The notes under the pieces are model-generated. The model made no database searches, was not told the origin of the DNA, and saw only the letters and a list, made by a program, of their open reading frames with translations. Of a DNA stretch of 64,000 bases, positions 13,901-27,433 are shown in pieces. The DNA lies in the NCBI GenBank assembly GCA_964020975.1, contig CAXHWN010002333.1, positions 1 through 64,000 of the forward strand, read 5' to 3'. The position numbers and the translations under genes are program-made. Numbering within the stretch: position 1 is the stretch's first letter; each line of letters begins with the position of its first letter. Source of the stretch: Hermodice carunculata (lineage: Eukaryota > Annelida > Polychaeta > Eunicida > Amphinomidae).

Positions 13901-16624
13901 TTAACAAGAGGGCTGTGTGAACAGCCCGTGCCTCAGCTGATCTTGACATTTATCACACTTGCAGCTCAATGAACTTGGTAAAGGATCAAGGACACCATGT
14001 TCTGAGTAAGTCTGACCTTTATAGAAGAACACGTACATGTACAACATCAAAGTTCAAGGAGTTCTCAAGTTATAATGAAGAGTAAAATTCATGTATGTTG
14101 CACTGTGACCCCACAAACGAGGTCAAGGTCATTCATGTACTGTCTCAGCATGAACTTCATACAGAATAATTAACATGTGTAGCTAACTCAAAACAGATCT
14201 CAAGTTATCAAGTAAACAGTAAATTTCGCGTCAGTTGTCCTGTGAATTTGCATTAGAATGCCCATTGACTTACATAGTAATCAATAGGAAAGCTCCACTG
14301 ACTGGTAAGTACCTTAATTGAAAATCCTTAAAAATCAGGAATCCAAAGCAGTGCCACCTAGTAAACAACTGTTTGACCCTTCCACAACAACATATCCATC
14401 ACATTTCAGCTTAATCTGAGGGAAAGTTCTGAAAACAAGTGAAAAATAGCAAGGTACATTGCCACCAAGTTTGAAGTAAATCTGGATGATGGTTTTGGAG
14501 AAGAAGTCGAAAATGTAAATTAGCATTAGAATGCCCATTGACTTACATGGTAATCAATAGTAAAGGTGCATTTACCCCAAAGGAGCCGAATTGAAAAAAT
14601 CATTAAAAATCAGGAATCCGCAGCATTCCCACATAGTGAACAACTTTATTTGGCCCTTCCATAAGGAACATATCCACCACATGTAAGCTTAATCTGAGTG
14701 ACGGTTCTGGAGAAGAAGTCGAAAATAGCTATAACACACAAAAATTCATAAAAAATTAGAAAAAAACTGCAGCCCCACCTGGTGAACAAATTAACAACAA
14801 GGAGTCCCTAGATGTCTTCCTGTGTGATATCAAAGCAATTGGGTAAGCACTTTCGGAGAAAAAGATTTTTTAAGATATGTCAGAAAAAAGAACAAAAAAA
14901 TTCATTTAAAATCCAAAAATCACTGGAGCATGAACATTTGCACAAAATTGGTAGAAACCCACCCAAGGTACATTGTCACAAAGTTTGAAGTTAATCTGGA
15001 TGACGGTTTTGGAGAAGAAGTCGAAAATGTGAATTAGAATTAGAATGCCCATTGACTTCCATACTAATCAATAGGAAAGCTGCATTGACCGACAAGTACC
15101 AGAATTGAAAAAATCGTTAAAAATCAGGAATCCGCAGCATTCCCACATAGTGAACAACTTTGTTTGACCCTTCTACAAGGAACATATCCACCATGTTTCA
15201 GCTTAATCTGAGTGACGGTTCTGGAGAAGAAGTCGAAAATAGCTATAACACACAAAAATTCATAAAAAATTAGGAAAAAATTGCAGCCCCACCCGGTGAA
15301 CAAATTAAGAACTAGGTGTCCCAGGGAGTGTTCCTGTGTGATATCAAAGCAATTGGGTAAGCAATTTCGGAGAAGAAGATTTTTTAAGATTTACCCAAAA
15401 AAGAACAAAAAAATTCATTAAAAATCCAAAAATCACTGGACCATGACCAATTGAACAAACTTGGTAGAGACCCACCCAAGGCACATCTCCACCAAGTTTA
15501 AAGTGAATCTGGCTGACGGTTCTGGAGAAGAAGTCGAAAATGTGAATTGTGGACAACGGAAGGACGACGGACGACGGACCCTCAAAAAACCTCAGCTGAC
15601 TGACAAGTCAGCTGAGGTAAAAATCATGAATCCTCAGCATTCCCACATAGTGAACAACTTTGTTTCACCCTTCCACAAGGAACATATCCACCATGTTTCA
15701 GCTTAATCTGAGTGACGGTTCTGGAGAAGAAGTCGAAAATAGCTATAACACACAAAAATTCATAAAGAATTAGAAAAAAATTGCAGCGCCACCTGGTGAA
15801 CAAAGTAAGAACTAGGTATCCCTAGTGTCTTCCCGTGTGATATCAGAGCAATTGAGTAAGCGCTTTTGGAGAAGAAGATTTTTTAAGATTTGTCAAAAAA
15901 AAGAACAAAAAAATTCATTAAAAATCCAAAAATCACTGGAGCATGACTATTTGAAGAAACCTGGTAGACACCCATCCAAGGTACATCCCCACCAAGTTTG
16001 AAGTTAATCTGGATGACGGTTTTGGAGAAGAAGTCGAAAATGTGAATTAGAATTAGAATGCTCATTGACTTCCATAGTAATCAATAGGAAAGCTGTATTG
16101 ACCGATAAGTACCCAAATTGAAAAAATCGTTAAAAATCATGAATCCTCAGCATTCCCACATGGTGATCAACTTTGTTTGACCCTTCTACAAGGAACATAT
16201 CCACCACGTTTCAGCTTAATCTGAGTGACGGTTCTGGAGAAGATGTCGAAAATAGCTATAGCACACAAAAATTCATAAAAAATTAGAAAAAAATTGCAGC
16301 ACCACCTGGTGAACAAATTAAGAACTAGGTGTCCCAGGGAGTGTTTCTGTGTGATATCATAGTAATTGGGTGAGCGGTTTCAGAGAAGAAGATTTTTTAA
16401 GATTTGCCAAAAAAAGAACAAAAAAATTCATTAAAAATCCAAAAATCACTGGACCGTGACCATTTGAACAAACTTGGTAGACACCTACCCAAGGCACATC
16501 CCCACCAAGTTTGAAGTGGATCTGGCTAACGGTTTCGGAGAAGAAGTCGAAAATGTGAATTGTTGACGGACGACGGACGGAGGACCATAAGATAAGCTCA
16601 GCTGACTGACAAGTCAGCTGAGCG
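10951..16624 (+). mobile_element. Family A cluster inserted in family G
   Basis: Family A copies begin at 10951, 11680 and 13903 with AACAAGAGGGCTGTGTGAAC (hairpin GGGCTG...CAGCCC). Complete ends with the hairpin CAGCTGACTGACAAGTCAGC lie at about 13476-13503, 15590-15620 and 16596-16624. Between them ~340-bp internal units recur, each with a GCAGCGCCACCTGGTGAAC block, an ACCCACCCAAGGCACATC block and a GGAGAAGAAGTCGAAAAT block. A (GACG)n-like stretch precedes each right end. No transposase. Minus-strand frames repeating FKLGGDVPWVGVYQVCSNGH are the repeat read aloud, not genes. Confidence 0.85.
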
Positions 16625-16835
16625 AAAAATGTGCAGTGTGTTACAGTAGCTACAATTTGTGTCCAACATGATCAAAATTGGATGGAAATTGATTGAGTTA
16701 TGGCTGGATGTATATTTCAAATGTACAAATGACCTTAACCTTTGACCTTTAGAGGTCACATGTACATTACAAAAATGTGCACTGTTACAATATCTACAAT
16801 TTAGGTCCAACATCATCAAAATCGGATGAATACTT
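16625..16835 (+). repeat. Family G (right part)
   Basis: AAAAATGTGCAGTGTGTTAC and following text continue the unit broken at 10950. Confidence 0.85.
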
Positions 16836-17006
16836 TGGAAGCCAGAAGCAACTGAATTTTTTTAATTGCCATAATTTGCATAATTTTCAAAATCTTGACT
16901 ATTCAGAACGATATGCAAAACTTCACTTCAGGTGCTATTGCCATGCAAAGTTTGAAGTTTCTAGCTTGCACGGTGTCTGAGTTTAAGACGACACAAAAAT
17001 ATGGCT

Positions 17007-17192
<186 letters not shown>

Positions 17193-17400
17193 ATATTGGG
17201 TAAAACAATATGTCTGTGTTCCCACACAGACATAAAAAATGCAGTTTTACCAATTTCAAGACCAAACTTAAAATGTGAAGTACATGCAGTCAAATGCTGA
17301 CTGACAAGAATTCAACATGTGACCCCGGCATAGTCTGACAGTATGGTAACAACTGACCCAGGATGAGTCTCATGGTATGGTAACAATATTTAAATATTAC

Positions 17401-18821
17401 CTGTGTATTGACCCGCCATGTCTTCCAACCTCTGAAAGGATTGTGGGTGGTAGTGCTGAGGCATATGTTTGTAGCTGTCATGCTGACCATACATGGGGGA
17501 GTCCATACTGGGCGGTGTGGTAGACTGGTAGGAGGGACTACCTGAAAGCGTATCAATGCAATTGTGATGTGAACTGAGGACAGTGGCCTGCTGACCAGAG
17601 TCTTGTTGTAGCTCACATGGGTCAGAGGTCACCTGTGATCCACCTGCCTGAGGCGGTTTGGTGGAGAGGCCAGGAAGACTGACAGAGGACGTAAAGCGTG
17701 CTTGGAGGGTAGGGGACCCCGCCACAGCCTTGGAGGGAGTCGTACTTGAGGAGTGTGTGGCAGAGTTGTGACATGGTGGGGAGATACAGCCAACAGGAGA
17801 TGTGTATCCAGAGTCTGCCTGACCCTCGCTGACCATCAACTTAGACATCTGAGAATCAACTGCATCCACATGACTGGGCTGGACGCTGGATCTAGCGACA
17901 CTGACATCATTGGACTTCACGCTGGATCCAGCAATGCTGACATCACGGGGACAGACAGACTCCTCAGCTGCCTTCAGTTCCTCGTCTTCTGTTGGTTCTG
18001 TGTTGCAGCTAACTATTTCTTTTGATGCCATTTGATAGTCTGGTGATGTATTTTCACATGCAACTTGTGGTACTGTTGATGTTTTCAGGGTATTTTCTGC
18101 AGTTCTGGACCTGAGTTGAGCAGCTGGTATCTGGTATACACTTCTCTGTGCAACTCCTGTCGGTTTGACATTTGTGGAAGAAGCTTCATGCATAATCCAA
18201 GGTTGACTGAGGCTTGTTTCTGTCTGGCTGCTGGCAGACAGCTCAGTGTGTCTTGTGCTGTCAATGTTTGTTGCTGCAGCAGTGTGAGCTCGTGACAAAA
18301 TAGTAAAGTCTTCAGCATTTTCTTGGGACTGGTGATCTGGTATCAAATTTGCATTAGCAAATATAGAATTTGAGTTCACACCGGGTGTATTTACTGGCTT
18401 AATGCCTGGCTGCCGGGTCTGTTGAGTATTGGAGACGCCTGTGTGTGGGTACAGAGCCCTGTGGTGTATGGAGGGAGTAGAGGTGTTGCTTGTGGGTTTT
18501 ATGAGGCATGCTGACTTGGAGGGCTGCCATGTATGTGACTGGGACCTGGGACTCACAGTAGTCACATCAGCACCCGGATGTGTCCGGTTTCTCTCAATTG
18601 CTGGCTGCTTACCAGCGCTGGGTGTCCACCCCACGCTGGACATGTGTGGTACATCTGTCTGACCCTGAGGCATTTTGACCTGCCCTGGTGCCCCACTCAG
18701 GCTATGGGCTCCCTCCTGTTTGCCCTGAAAGGTCTTTGCTGCATCAAGCTGCTGCACCATTCTGAAGGTGTGTGAAGAGAGGTAAGGTTTCTGGTCAGGG
18801 CTGCTGGGCTGGGAGACAGGC
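17401..18821 (-). CDS. Zasp: Exon 6: giant Ser/Thr/Pro/Gln-rich disordered exon
   Basis: 473 complete codons with split codons at both ends (in phase 2, out phase 1). It starts RPVSQPSSPDQKPYLSSHTF, so an SHTFRMVQQLDAAK motif sits at residues ~16-29, and ends HYHPQSFQRLEDMAGQYTG. The rest is low-complexity, rich in S, T, P, Q and H, with no predicted fold, no Cys-His LIM pattern and no stop over 1.4 kb in repeat-rich DNA. A near-repeat, DVSIAGSSVKSNDVSVARSS, occurs about two thirds of the way along. Large disordered exons between ZM and LIM domains are typical of long Zasp52 and Cypher isoforms. The acceptor is TGCCTTTGCTTACAG and the donor GTAATA. GC content is higher than in the flanks. Upstream open frame to 18898 is intron. 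Confidence 0.9.
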
Positions 18822-19069
18822 CTGTAAGCAAAGGCACACAACAGCATGCTGTTACAACACACTGACAGACTGACAAACACATGGATAGCCACACACATGC
18901 TTCAATACATAGCAACAAGTTTACCCCAACACAAATAAACTCATTAATGGTCATGCTGTGCTGTCATTTGCATGTGATGTCTGCTACCAACAGCAAGGTG
19001 TTAATTCACAATTTCTCTTTCTTTAAATCATCCAAAGCACTCGAAAAAATTCTTCAAATGTAGTAAGTA

Positions 19070-19716
19070 ATGACACCACACAGGAATCTGGCAGCAGATT
19101 TCTATCCTGCTGTCCTTGGTGACAGCCACATGCCATGGGCCACTGTCACTCTCACTTCTTTAGTTTTCAGCAGCAGATGTCACATTTTTGGCAGCAAACA
19201 GTGGTATTCAGCAGTAGGCAACAGTGAGTGTGTGGCAGCAGTGAGCAGCGCGTCGCGGCAGTGAGCAGCGTGTGGTGGCAGTGAGCAGTGTGTGGTGGCA
19301 GTGAGCAGTGTGGTGGCAGTGGGCAGTGTGTGGTGGCAGTGAGCTGTGTGTGGTGGCAGTGAGCAGTGTGGTGGCAGTGGGCAGCGTTTGGTGTCAGTGA
19401 ACAGCATGTGGCAGCAGTGAACAGCATTTGGCAGCAGTGGGCAATGTTTGGCAGTAGTGAGCAGTACTTTGGTGAGGCTGCAGTGTTGCTGTCTGCTGAT
19501 GAGGGCAAGGAGACGATGTTTGGGATCAGCATCAGACAGTGCCACTCAGTAGTATCCAGTGGCAGGCCCTATTTCCTCATTAAATTTCTATCACTGGCTT
19601 CTGCAGTTTGTGGATTACTGTCCAGTACTGCATGCACAATGAGAAATCAGGTAGAATCTTCAACTGGATGGGAAACAACACAACAAAACCTGTCATGTTT
19701 TCCATACATACTCTAG
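19070..19716 (+). repeat. Family E element, plus copy, with internal VNTR
   Basis: Flanks TTTCAGCAGCAGATGTCACA (left) and CTGCAGTTTGTGGATTACTG through AACAAAACCTGTCATG (right) are shared with the inverted copy at 22630-23090. The core is a ~17-20-bp repeat of GGCAGTGAGCAGTGTGTGGT type at 19215-19470. Confidence 0.8.
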
Positions 19717-21719
19717 CTCAAGAGTTTCTTACATGAAATGGATACAAAATATTCATACATATACACCCTGAGCTTGCACTAGGAATTACATGTATGAAAG
19801 GGCAGCCATTTTGGCTACAATGAACACAATGATTTATCCAAGCTCACATTTCTGTAGCCAAACCCCTAATTCTTTAAATAAATAGGCAGCTGTTGTGTAA
19901 AGAAATCTACATTGTCCAATCAAATGTAAAGAAATCCAAACTTTCTTTACGCAATGTGGCTAAAATATTGCAAATGTCTTTTGCTAAATCCCACTTCTGC
20001 TACATGGTAGATGCCCAATGGCTAGCCCTAGCCCAAACAAACACACATATTCAGACAGGTAAGCAAAGAGATAACTGTGTCTCCATCAAATGAAGATTTG
20101 GCCCTTCTGGTCTATTTCCATTGATATTTTTCATGTTTACATTGACTTGCATATTGTATGTACCCACACACACACACACATTTTTTGTAAGTTACTGTAT
20201 TGGCAGATTCCCTGTACTCTCCCTGCATCAAGAATCTTTGCTTTCAGGAGATGCATTTTTTCTCAATGTTTCCCCGTATGTGTGTGTGTACATGTGGTTC
20301 TGTATAATATGTGTGCATACACTATACATATACACAATTTGCAAAAATTAGATAAATATCAGTAATATTATGCTTTACCTAGGCATCTGCTGCTAATGCA
20401 CATATCATGACTGCGTATAATGACTATTTTGTATCCCTTCAAATGACAAACTCTTGAATTGGTGCATGCATAGGTAAGGCAAAAAAATAATGAATAGTTC
20501 CTCATGAAATGGCACATCGATTTTCAAGGCCGATTTCACTTCTTTTTTTTCTGGAAAATCAATAAAAATAATGGCCGCCTGCCCGTGTGTTTACTTGTTC
20601 CCACTTCGGATCTTTTTTGCCATTTGTTATAAGGGCCGTGTTGTCTTCTTTGCACTGTTTGCATCTATGCTGGCCATTCTTTATGAAGGATGTACCGTCC
20701 TAGTCATGCTATTTGCATCTACAGTGTATGTTGAGATGCGTTAGTTGAATGTGCAATGACACGTCACCATTTTTTTCACCATTGGCTGCAAGTTGTGGAT
20801 TTGTATTTGACTTAAAAAAAAAAAAAATATAGAAGCCGCCCTGCTGCACCAAATTAACCCTTAAAGCACTGATTTCAGATTGAGTCAACAGCTGTACCTG
20901 GGATACTTTGCGCGCACTGCTTGCAAAGTGTCCCAAAGAAAGCTGTTCACTAAGATCACTTTTTGCTATATAGTAGTTTTACTGGTATTTCAATGAAACG
21001 TATCTTCATGAGGAATTTGAATCTTTAAACCATTATATATTTAACAGTAGTCAGAAAGCAACTATAGCAGTTATCAGAACTTTAAGGGTTAATTACCACT
21101 TGTATAAAAACCTGCCGGTACTTTCAGACCTGTATCCACTATCAGGGCAACCTTCTCTATTAAGCTCCATCTTTGGCTCATCAGGGCTCTTGACAGTTGT
21201 GCCCAGTAGTGCCACTTAATTCACTGCCTCGGGGCGACTTCAGTGCCTGATACAATATCCCAATGCTGGGGCCCACCACCGTCAACATTTTTAAGTAATG
21301 CTCACACTGGAAAAGTGCCATTTTATATTTTACATAACATTCATTTGACAAATTAGAATTCTGTTAACACTAATCGCACATAAATTTTGGATACTACCTC
21401 TTCAAAATATCAAATCTGGACCACACTGGCTGCTATTTTTAAAATTGTGGAGTATGCACCCAATGCTTTGTAAATGAGGATAGTAGTATTCGGACAATCT
21501 TTGGGGGGTTCAATATATGAAACTAAAAGAATATATTTTTCAAATATTTCAGAGCATCAATAATGATATGATATATGCCGTGGCCGCGATTCACTTTGAT
21601 ATCCAAATCAACTGTATTTTTTTGTGACTGCCCGCCTACAAGCAAAAGATACGGTCTCAAATGTCCCCAATGTGCGCCATATCTACAACACAGACATCAT
21701 GGACATTTGTAACGCAGAC
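19717..21719. other. Intron between the two family E copies, left part
   Basis: A short CA tract lies at about 20164-20180. No gene or family recognised; short open frames have no domain. Confidence 0.5.
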
Positions 21720-22330
21720 ATTTTCTGGCTTTGTTTTGAGATTAAAGTGGGTGAAGCCGCCCATGCACAATGCATCATTATTATTTATCATTTAAATATG
21801 ATTGTGTTTTTGCATGATTAAATGTAAATCTGGAAGGTGGTTCAATGATCTATGGGTCTTACTATGCGCCATGCTCAGCAGCTATGCTGTTTCCCCAAGT
21901 TAACCCTCCAGATAACTTGAAGTAAAATGCTGTGTTTGACTTGACTTAACTGCAAAATAACAGCTTATGATGACTGCTTTCTGGATAAATCTTTCAACCG
22001 TGGCTATGGCCTATGCACCTATGCTCTTTCCCCGACCCAATTAATTTAACCCTCCACTGCCGACAAGTTGAAATAAAATACCGTGTTTGAGTTGACTTTA
22101 CTGCAAAAAAAAAAACTGACATACAACGGCCACTTCCTCTATAAAATCTTTCAGCCAGGGTCAATCAATTTTTATTACGAATGGACAGCGTGTAACTTTT
22201 GTTCATGATTCATCTACTGTGACTGTGTTTGAATTGACTTTACTGCAAAATAATGGCACACCTCAGCCACTTTCTCAATAAAATCTTTCAGCCAGGGTTG
22301 ATCAATTTTTATTGGGGATGTGCGGCTGAC
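21720..22330 (+). repeat. Degenerate ~140-bp tandem repeat, about 3-4 units
   Basis: Units share TTGACTTTACTGCAAAATAA, CAGCCACTTTCTC and AAAATCTTTCAGCCAGGGT. Confidence 0.7.
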
Positions 22331-22629
22331 ATCTTTTTTTAAAATTTTATATTTCATAAAAATTATTTCAGGTCGGGACTCAGGCCTTTTCAATTTCAGT
22401 GGGGTTGGTCTGGTTTACAGAACCACACATATATTTGTGTTAAGCATTACATAACTTGGACATTGGTTGTAACATGTTTAAAATGGATGTTCTTTCCCCT
22501 TTTACACATTACCTCCTTTGACATCAGTTTAATTGGTTACCTGGGCACAGCCGAAGGCACTTGTTTCGACAACAAAAATAAATTTAAAAACCCTCATTTA
22601 ACAAAAATGCTTGGAGAAGCTATTTATTA

Positions 22630-23090
22630 ATTTTGTATGGCAAACCCTAACAGGTCTTGCTGTTTTGTTTTGATGAATATTCCACCTGAATTCTTAATTT
22701 TCTCACAATACAAGACAGTAATCTACAAACTGCAGCAGAGAGCAGCAGTTGGTGACAGCCAGCAGCAGAAATGCATTTAAGAGGGTCTGCCACTGAGCAC
22801 CAGTCTCTCACGGAGCACTGAGCACCACTGTCTGCCGCTGAGCACTGCCTGCTGCTGAGCACTGTCTGCCGCTGAGCGCTGTCTGCCGCTGAGCACTGTC
22901 TGCCGCTGAGCACTGTCTGCTGCTGAGCACTGTCTGTCACTGATCTCCAACATCCCTCTTTGCCCTCAGTGCTGCTGACCTCCCTCCATTGCCAAATGTT
23001 GCTGCCTGCTGTTAAAAATGTGACATTTGCTGCTGAAAGCAAATACCAGCGAAGCCATGGCAATGTGTTATTGTTATATATGGCTCATCG
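22630..23090 (-). repeat. Family E element, minus copy, with its own VNTR
   Basis: The reverse complement aligns with 19070-19716 on both flanks. Its core at 22790-22945 is a ~17-bp GCTGAGCACTGTCTGCC repeat, different from the plus copy's core. Confidence 0.8.
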
Positions 23091-23500
23091 TGACCAGAAA
23101 TAAGTTGTTATTGTCTCAGTAATGTGATGTTGTTGTGATGAGAAATGAGTTATTGTTGCATATATAGTAATGGGACATTATGAAGGAATGAGTTGTCACA
23201 CAGTGATGTGAGACATTGTGACAGAACATGAGTTGTAATTGTCACATGGTAGTGTGATGTTATTGTGACCAGAAATGTGTTTTAGTCATCACACAGTAAT
23301 GTGATGTTATTGTGACCAGAAATGTGTTTTTGTTGTCACATGATAATGTGATGTTATTGCAACCAGAAAGGAGTTGCCGTCAAACAAGGATATAACATGA
23401 TGTTTTTCTGACAAGAAACGTGTTCCTGTCGTCACCCAGTAATGTGATGTTACTCTGACATAAAATCTGTCATTATTGCCACATGATAATGTGATGTACC
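23091..23500 (+). repeat. ~50-bp tandem repeat, about 8 units
   Basis: Units of CAGTAATGTGATGTTATTGT plus GACCAGAAATGTGTTTTTGT type, degenerate. Confidence 0.8.
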
Positions 23501-23636
23501 CCTGGCCCTGTTCTCATAAAAAACAGGTGATTCTTGAATCTTTTTAAAGTACTTAACAATGAAAACATGTCTATAGGTCTATTTGGGAAAAGGCATTACC
23601 ACATATGCTGCAAATAAAGACTTCAAGGAAAATTAC

Positions 23637-23829
23637 CGCTGAACGCGCCAATGCGCCATGCCCCCATCCACAGAATCGGCAATGTTACAGGGTGAGTACA
23701 TGCCAATGGGAGAGTTATACTGCTGGTTGACAATTGCTTTGTTGTGAGGGCTGCCAAGGCTGGGTACGGACTGGCAACCATTGCTGCTTGACAACTTCCT
23801 GGCCACAATCACCGGAGGAGGGGGCCCAT
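23637..23829 (-). CDS. Zasp: Exon 5: first ZM (Zasp-like motif) exon
   Basis: Two nt complete an Asp codon, then 63 codons follow: GPPPPVIVARKLSSSNG, a Ser/Pro spacer, and VNQQYNSPIGMYSPCNIADS near residues 34-53, ending HWRVQ plus CG. NQQYNSPIGMYS is the ZM core. In vertebrate LDB3 and ALP the ZM helps the protein bind the rod of alpha-actinin and sit at the Z-disc; in flies it marks the Zasp family. The acceptor is GGTGATGTTTTCAG. The donor is GTAATT at 23636-23631, weaker than the others, which leaves room for alternative use. The exon has phases 1 in and 2 out, identical to the second ZM exon at the left end of the window. Confidence 0.92.
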
Positions 23830-24689
23830 CTGAAAACATCACCACAGACACATCACTGGACAGCATGCACACTGCCTGGGACATACATAGTTCACTGACA
23901 GTCAGGTGTACACACGCACACTGTGGTTCAGGCAGGCCTCACACTGTTACACCCCTCTGATAGATCACAGTACAATGCAATGCTGCAATTTTCCTGGCAT
24001 TTTGCTGCTGCTCTGGTCCCATTTCAAATTGTGTTGATGTCTTCCTTGACATTTTGAAAGGCTTTCAAACAATTTTCCCAAAGCATTCCAAATACTTTCA
24101 GTGATGCATTTCAGACACTAAGAAAAAAAGCTACAGCCCCATTCCAATCCTTTGTGATCACATTATGGGATGGTCTGGATGTTTCACAATGGAGTTTGCA
24201 AATACAGTGGGCTTTTATTTTAAAAATGCATTTTTTTTTTAAAGTGGTAGGCTTTGAGTTGAAAACTGTGTTCTTAAAATAAGGTACGCTTTTAATTCAA
24301 AAATGTTTTCCTCTGAATGCATATCGTTTAATTTATAAATGTGCGTCGCGTTTCTTCCCTCTCAACATCTTCGGCAGCCTGCTTCCTTTTCTACACCTTG
24401 ACAACCAAAGTTCAATATTCAGTCAGCTGTACTATTCTATTTAAGAAAGTTTTCTTCACCATATTTAATCACACTGTAACAACTAAGACCATCTATAGTT
24501 TCCATCTTGGCAACAGGTTAGCTATATTAAAATTTTAGGTCTTGATTAACATGACACAGACATGCTCCTGTAGGCATCGGTTAGTAGTCCCCAGATTGTT
24601 CAATGTTTTTGAAGTGTATGGTGCTTTATTGATGGGTTCTTCCACAGCTCTTGCCCCCAAAGTTCCATCCAGATTGCCAGCAGTTGATT

Positions 24690-24945
24690 CAGCTATAAGC
24701 ATCTTAAAGTCCAAAACACTCCAAAAGGCTGACACCTGGGTGACATGTGCTTTATCTAACTGAGACGACAATGATAAGACTGACAAGCAGGTGATGAGTA
24801 CTTGATCCAAGTGAAATGACAATAATATCAAAGACTGACAACTGGGTAACGTGTACTTGATCCAAGAGAAATGACATTGATATTCCACACAAACAACCAG
24901 GTGATGTGTGATTGATGCAAGTGAGATGACAATGACCAACTTTAA
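24690..24945 (+). repeat. ~60-bp tandem repeat, about 4 units
   Basis: Units carry GACTGACAACTGGGTGACGT-like and CTTGATCCAAGTGAAATGAC-like blocks. Confidence 0.7.
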
Positions 24946-25439
24946 ATGGAGAGACCTTCAGCTGGGTCTAAATGTCATAATATTTATGCAAGTCTCTTAC
25001 TGAATAATGAATGAACAAATAATAGAACTGAGGGTCACTGATTGGGACACCATATTGAGACTGAAATATGTGACGGTCACGACTGATGCTAAATTCAACA
25101 TTTTGGATACTGTCACAGGAGAGTAACATTAAAAATACAATGTCAGCAGTTATTCTGTTCTTCATACAGGGTCCAATTTCATTTATGTAATTTAACTAAA
25201 CTGTTCAGTAAGTCCATCATTAGCCTAATCAACAGCACCCATAATACAATGTGTAAGTAGTCAGTTGTTTAGGCCCACATTAATCCCAATTCTTCCCATT
25301 CAACAATGAAAGAGATCAAAACAAATTTGTGCTGTGTGTGCTAAACTTTCCTGGACAGGAGCAATATGGTCCAAGCAAAGATCATGTGACTGACCCCTTG
25401 TTCAACATGGCAAAGTTTGTTAATCTTTCAGAAACTCAC

Positions 25440-26960
25440 CAGCCCAGGATTTTCCCTGAGTTCATACCACTCCAGGTTTAGGCAACAACACTCACGTGAA
25501 ACTGCATTAACTCATATAGTTGACATCTGGATGAAAAACATGGATACTGAAAAGTTCCCTGGTTTATAACATATTGACCTCAGAAAGGCATTTGACACTG
25601 TTGACCATGCCATTTTATTACATAAATTGACAGCATATGGTATCAAAGGCTCGGAATGGATGTGGTTTCAGGACTACATGTATCTCAACAACAGAAAGCA
25701 AGTTACATGCTGCCAGGGAGAATTATCAGATTTTGGTTTGGTAACCACTGGAGCAGCCCAGGGCTCTATACTGGATCCTTTGCTTTTTTTATTGTATGTA
25801 AATGATTTGCCAAAGTGTTTGAGACACTCTGAGATTTATATGCATGCCAATGGTAGTACTCAAAAGGTTTATGGTAGTTCTATTGGAGAAGTGGAAAACA
25901 AACTGTCAGAGGATTTTCCATGCATGGGTTCATGGATGGTCAAAAACCAGATGACTGCATGTTGGTCAAAATAAATCTCAACTCATTGTCACCACCAAGA
26001 AAGTTAATTCTAATGCCAAGCTGAATGTCCAATATGAGGGCAAAAATGTCAAACAATTTTCAAATGCCAAGTTACTGGGTGTTCATATTGATTCAAATTT
26101 GGGCTGGGCACCGCAGCATTACTCAGTGTGCAAGAAAGTTTCACAGAGGATTGGAAATTTAAAAGGAATTCAAAAATTTGATTCTGTAAGACAAAGCAGC
26201 CAAGGCATTCAATGTACTGGTTCTAAAGTTATACAGAAAGAATCCCAAAATTGGTAAAACGGGCAGCATGGATTATCCTTGGTTTACACATATTTTATTT
26301 CTTAATCAGACAACTGAAAACTGCGATACAGCATCATGGCAATTGGGAAAAAGGTCCCTATTCAAATCCCTCTCACAAAGAATACACAGAGACAGGACAC
26401 AACAAGGCATCACAAAGAACATGCTTAAGGATGACACGAACAAAACAAAGACAGAAAGACAGGCTCAAAACATATTTCTGCACCACAACATTGCCCTAAA
26501 CTACATTCACATACATGTAAGCATAAGCGGGAAAATCAAACATCATAATTTTTTTTCCATAGGTTTGAAAAAAAAAAGAGTTTGTTACCTTTTTCATGGT
26601 TACATAAATTGACCTAACCAAGGATTATCCTTCAGTGTGGGACCAGAGATGATTCCAGTGCACAGCTAGTCAATACCTAAGTGGATGCCTTCTGAGGATA
26701 GAGTTAGTTTTAAAACGTGTTCTACTGTTTAAATGTATCAATGGTCTGTGTCCCAATTATTTACAAAAATTTTCTCATTCCTATCATGTCACCATACTTA
26801 TAACACCAGAGCCACAGCTTGCAATAACTCACCAACTTCCAGAGCTAATTTAGTACATAATCAAAAAGTTTTTAATACCCAGGGGAAAGGTTCTGGAACT
26901 CTTTACCTCTGGAAGTTCAAACTGTAACAGATGTAAAGTTCTTCAAACATCAATATTGTA
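25440..26960 (+). mobile_element. Decayed LINE fragment, CR1/L2/Jockey-like
   Basis: Reverse-transcriptase motifs are legible: IDLRKAFDTVDHAILLHKLT near 25569-25632, then KWF-like WMWFQDYM and AAQGSILDPLLFLLYVNDLP near 25755-25815. The YADD box reads YMHANGST, so the catalytic site is lost. The frame shifts several times; 26100-26300 carries the usual RT tail (RRIGNLKGI-like) and 26700-26940 a CING-CPNYL-like C-terminus. The 5' part and endonuclease are missing. Old, dead copy. Confidence 0.82.
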
Positions 26961-27433
26961 AACACATATTTGGAATGTGAATTTTTCTTCTTTTCTTTTT
27001 TACTTTTGATTCTATTTAATATGTATTATCTGTATATATGGCATGACTATGTGTATAGTATTAATAATTCCTTTATTGTATTTAGTCTCCACTATTTTTT
27101 GTATATATTTTCCTTCTGGCTGGGCCATGATGGAAACTAGCGATGTTGCTAATACATGTTACCCAGGTTAAATATAGGATCTATGAATTTCCAACTGACC
27201 CACTTGAATGTTATAATGCATATCACCAGATACATTCAATTGTTTTAAGCGCAGAAAGGTTCTATTTGTATATATGGTTAACCCTTCATGATTCAGATTC
27301 GTATATTTTTGACGGGAATATGTTATAATTCTAGTTTAGATGTAATTTCTTGTGCTGAATTTAAATGCAATCTCCTGAGGAAAAAAAACTACACCTTTTT
27401 TCAAATCAAATTTATTGAATTTTGGGTTCATGT

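Noticed and set aside
23633-23808. Alternative frame of exon 5 (AALTTKQLSTSSITLPLACT)
   Set aside because: Shadow frame; the ZM motif and matching splice phases identify the correct frame.
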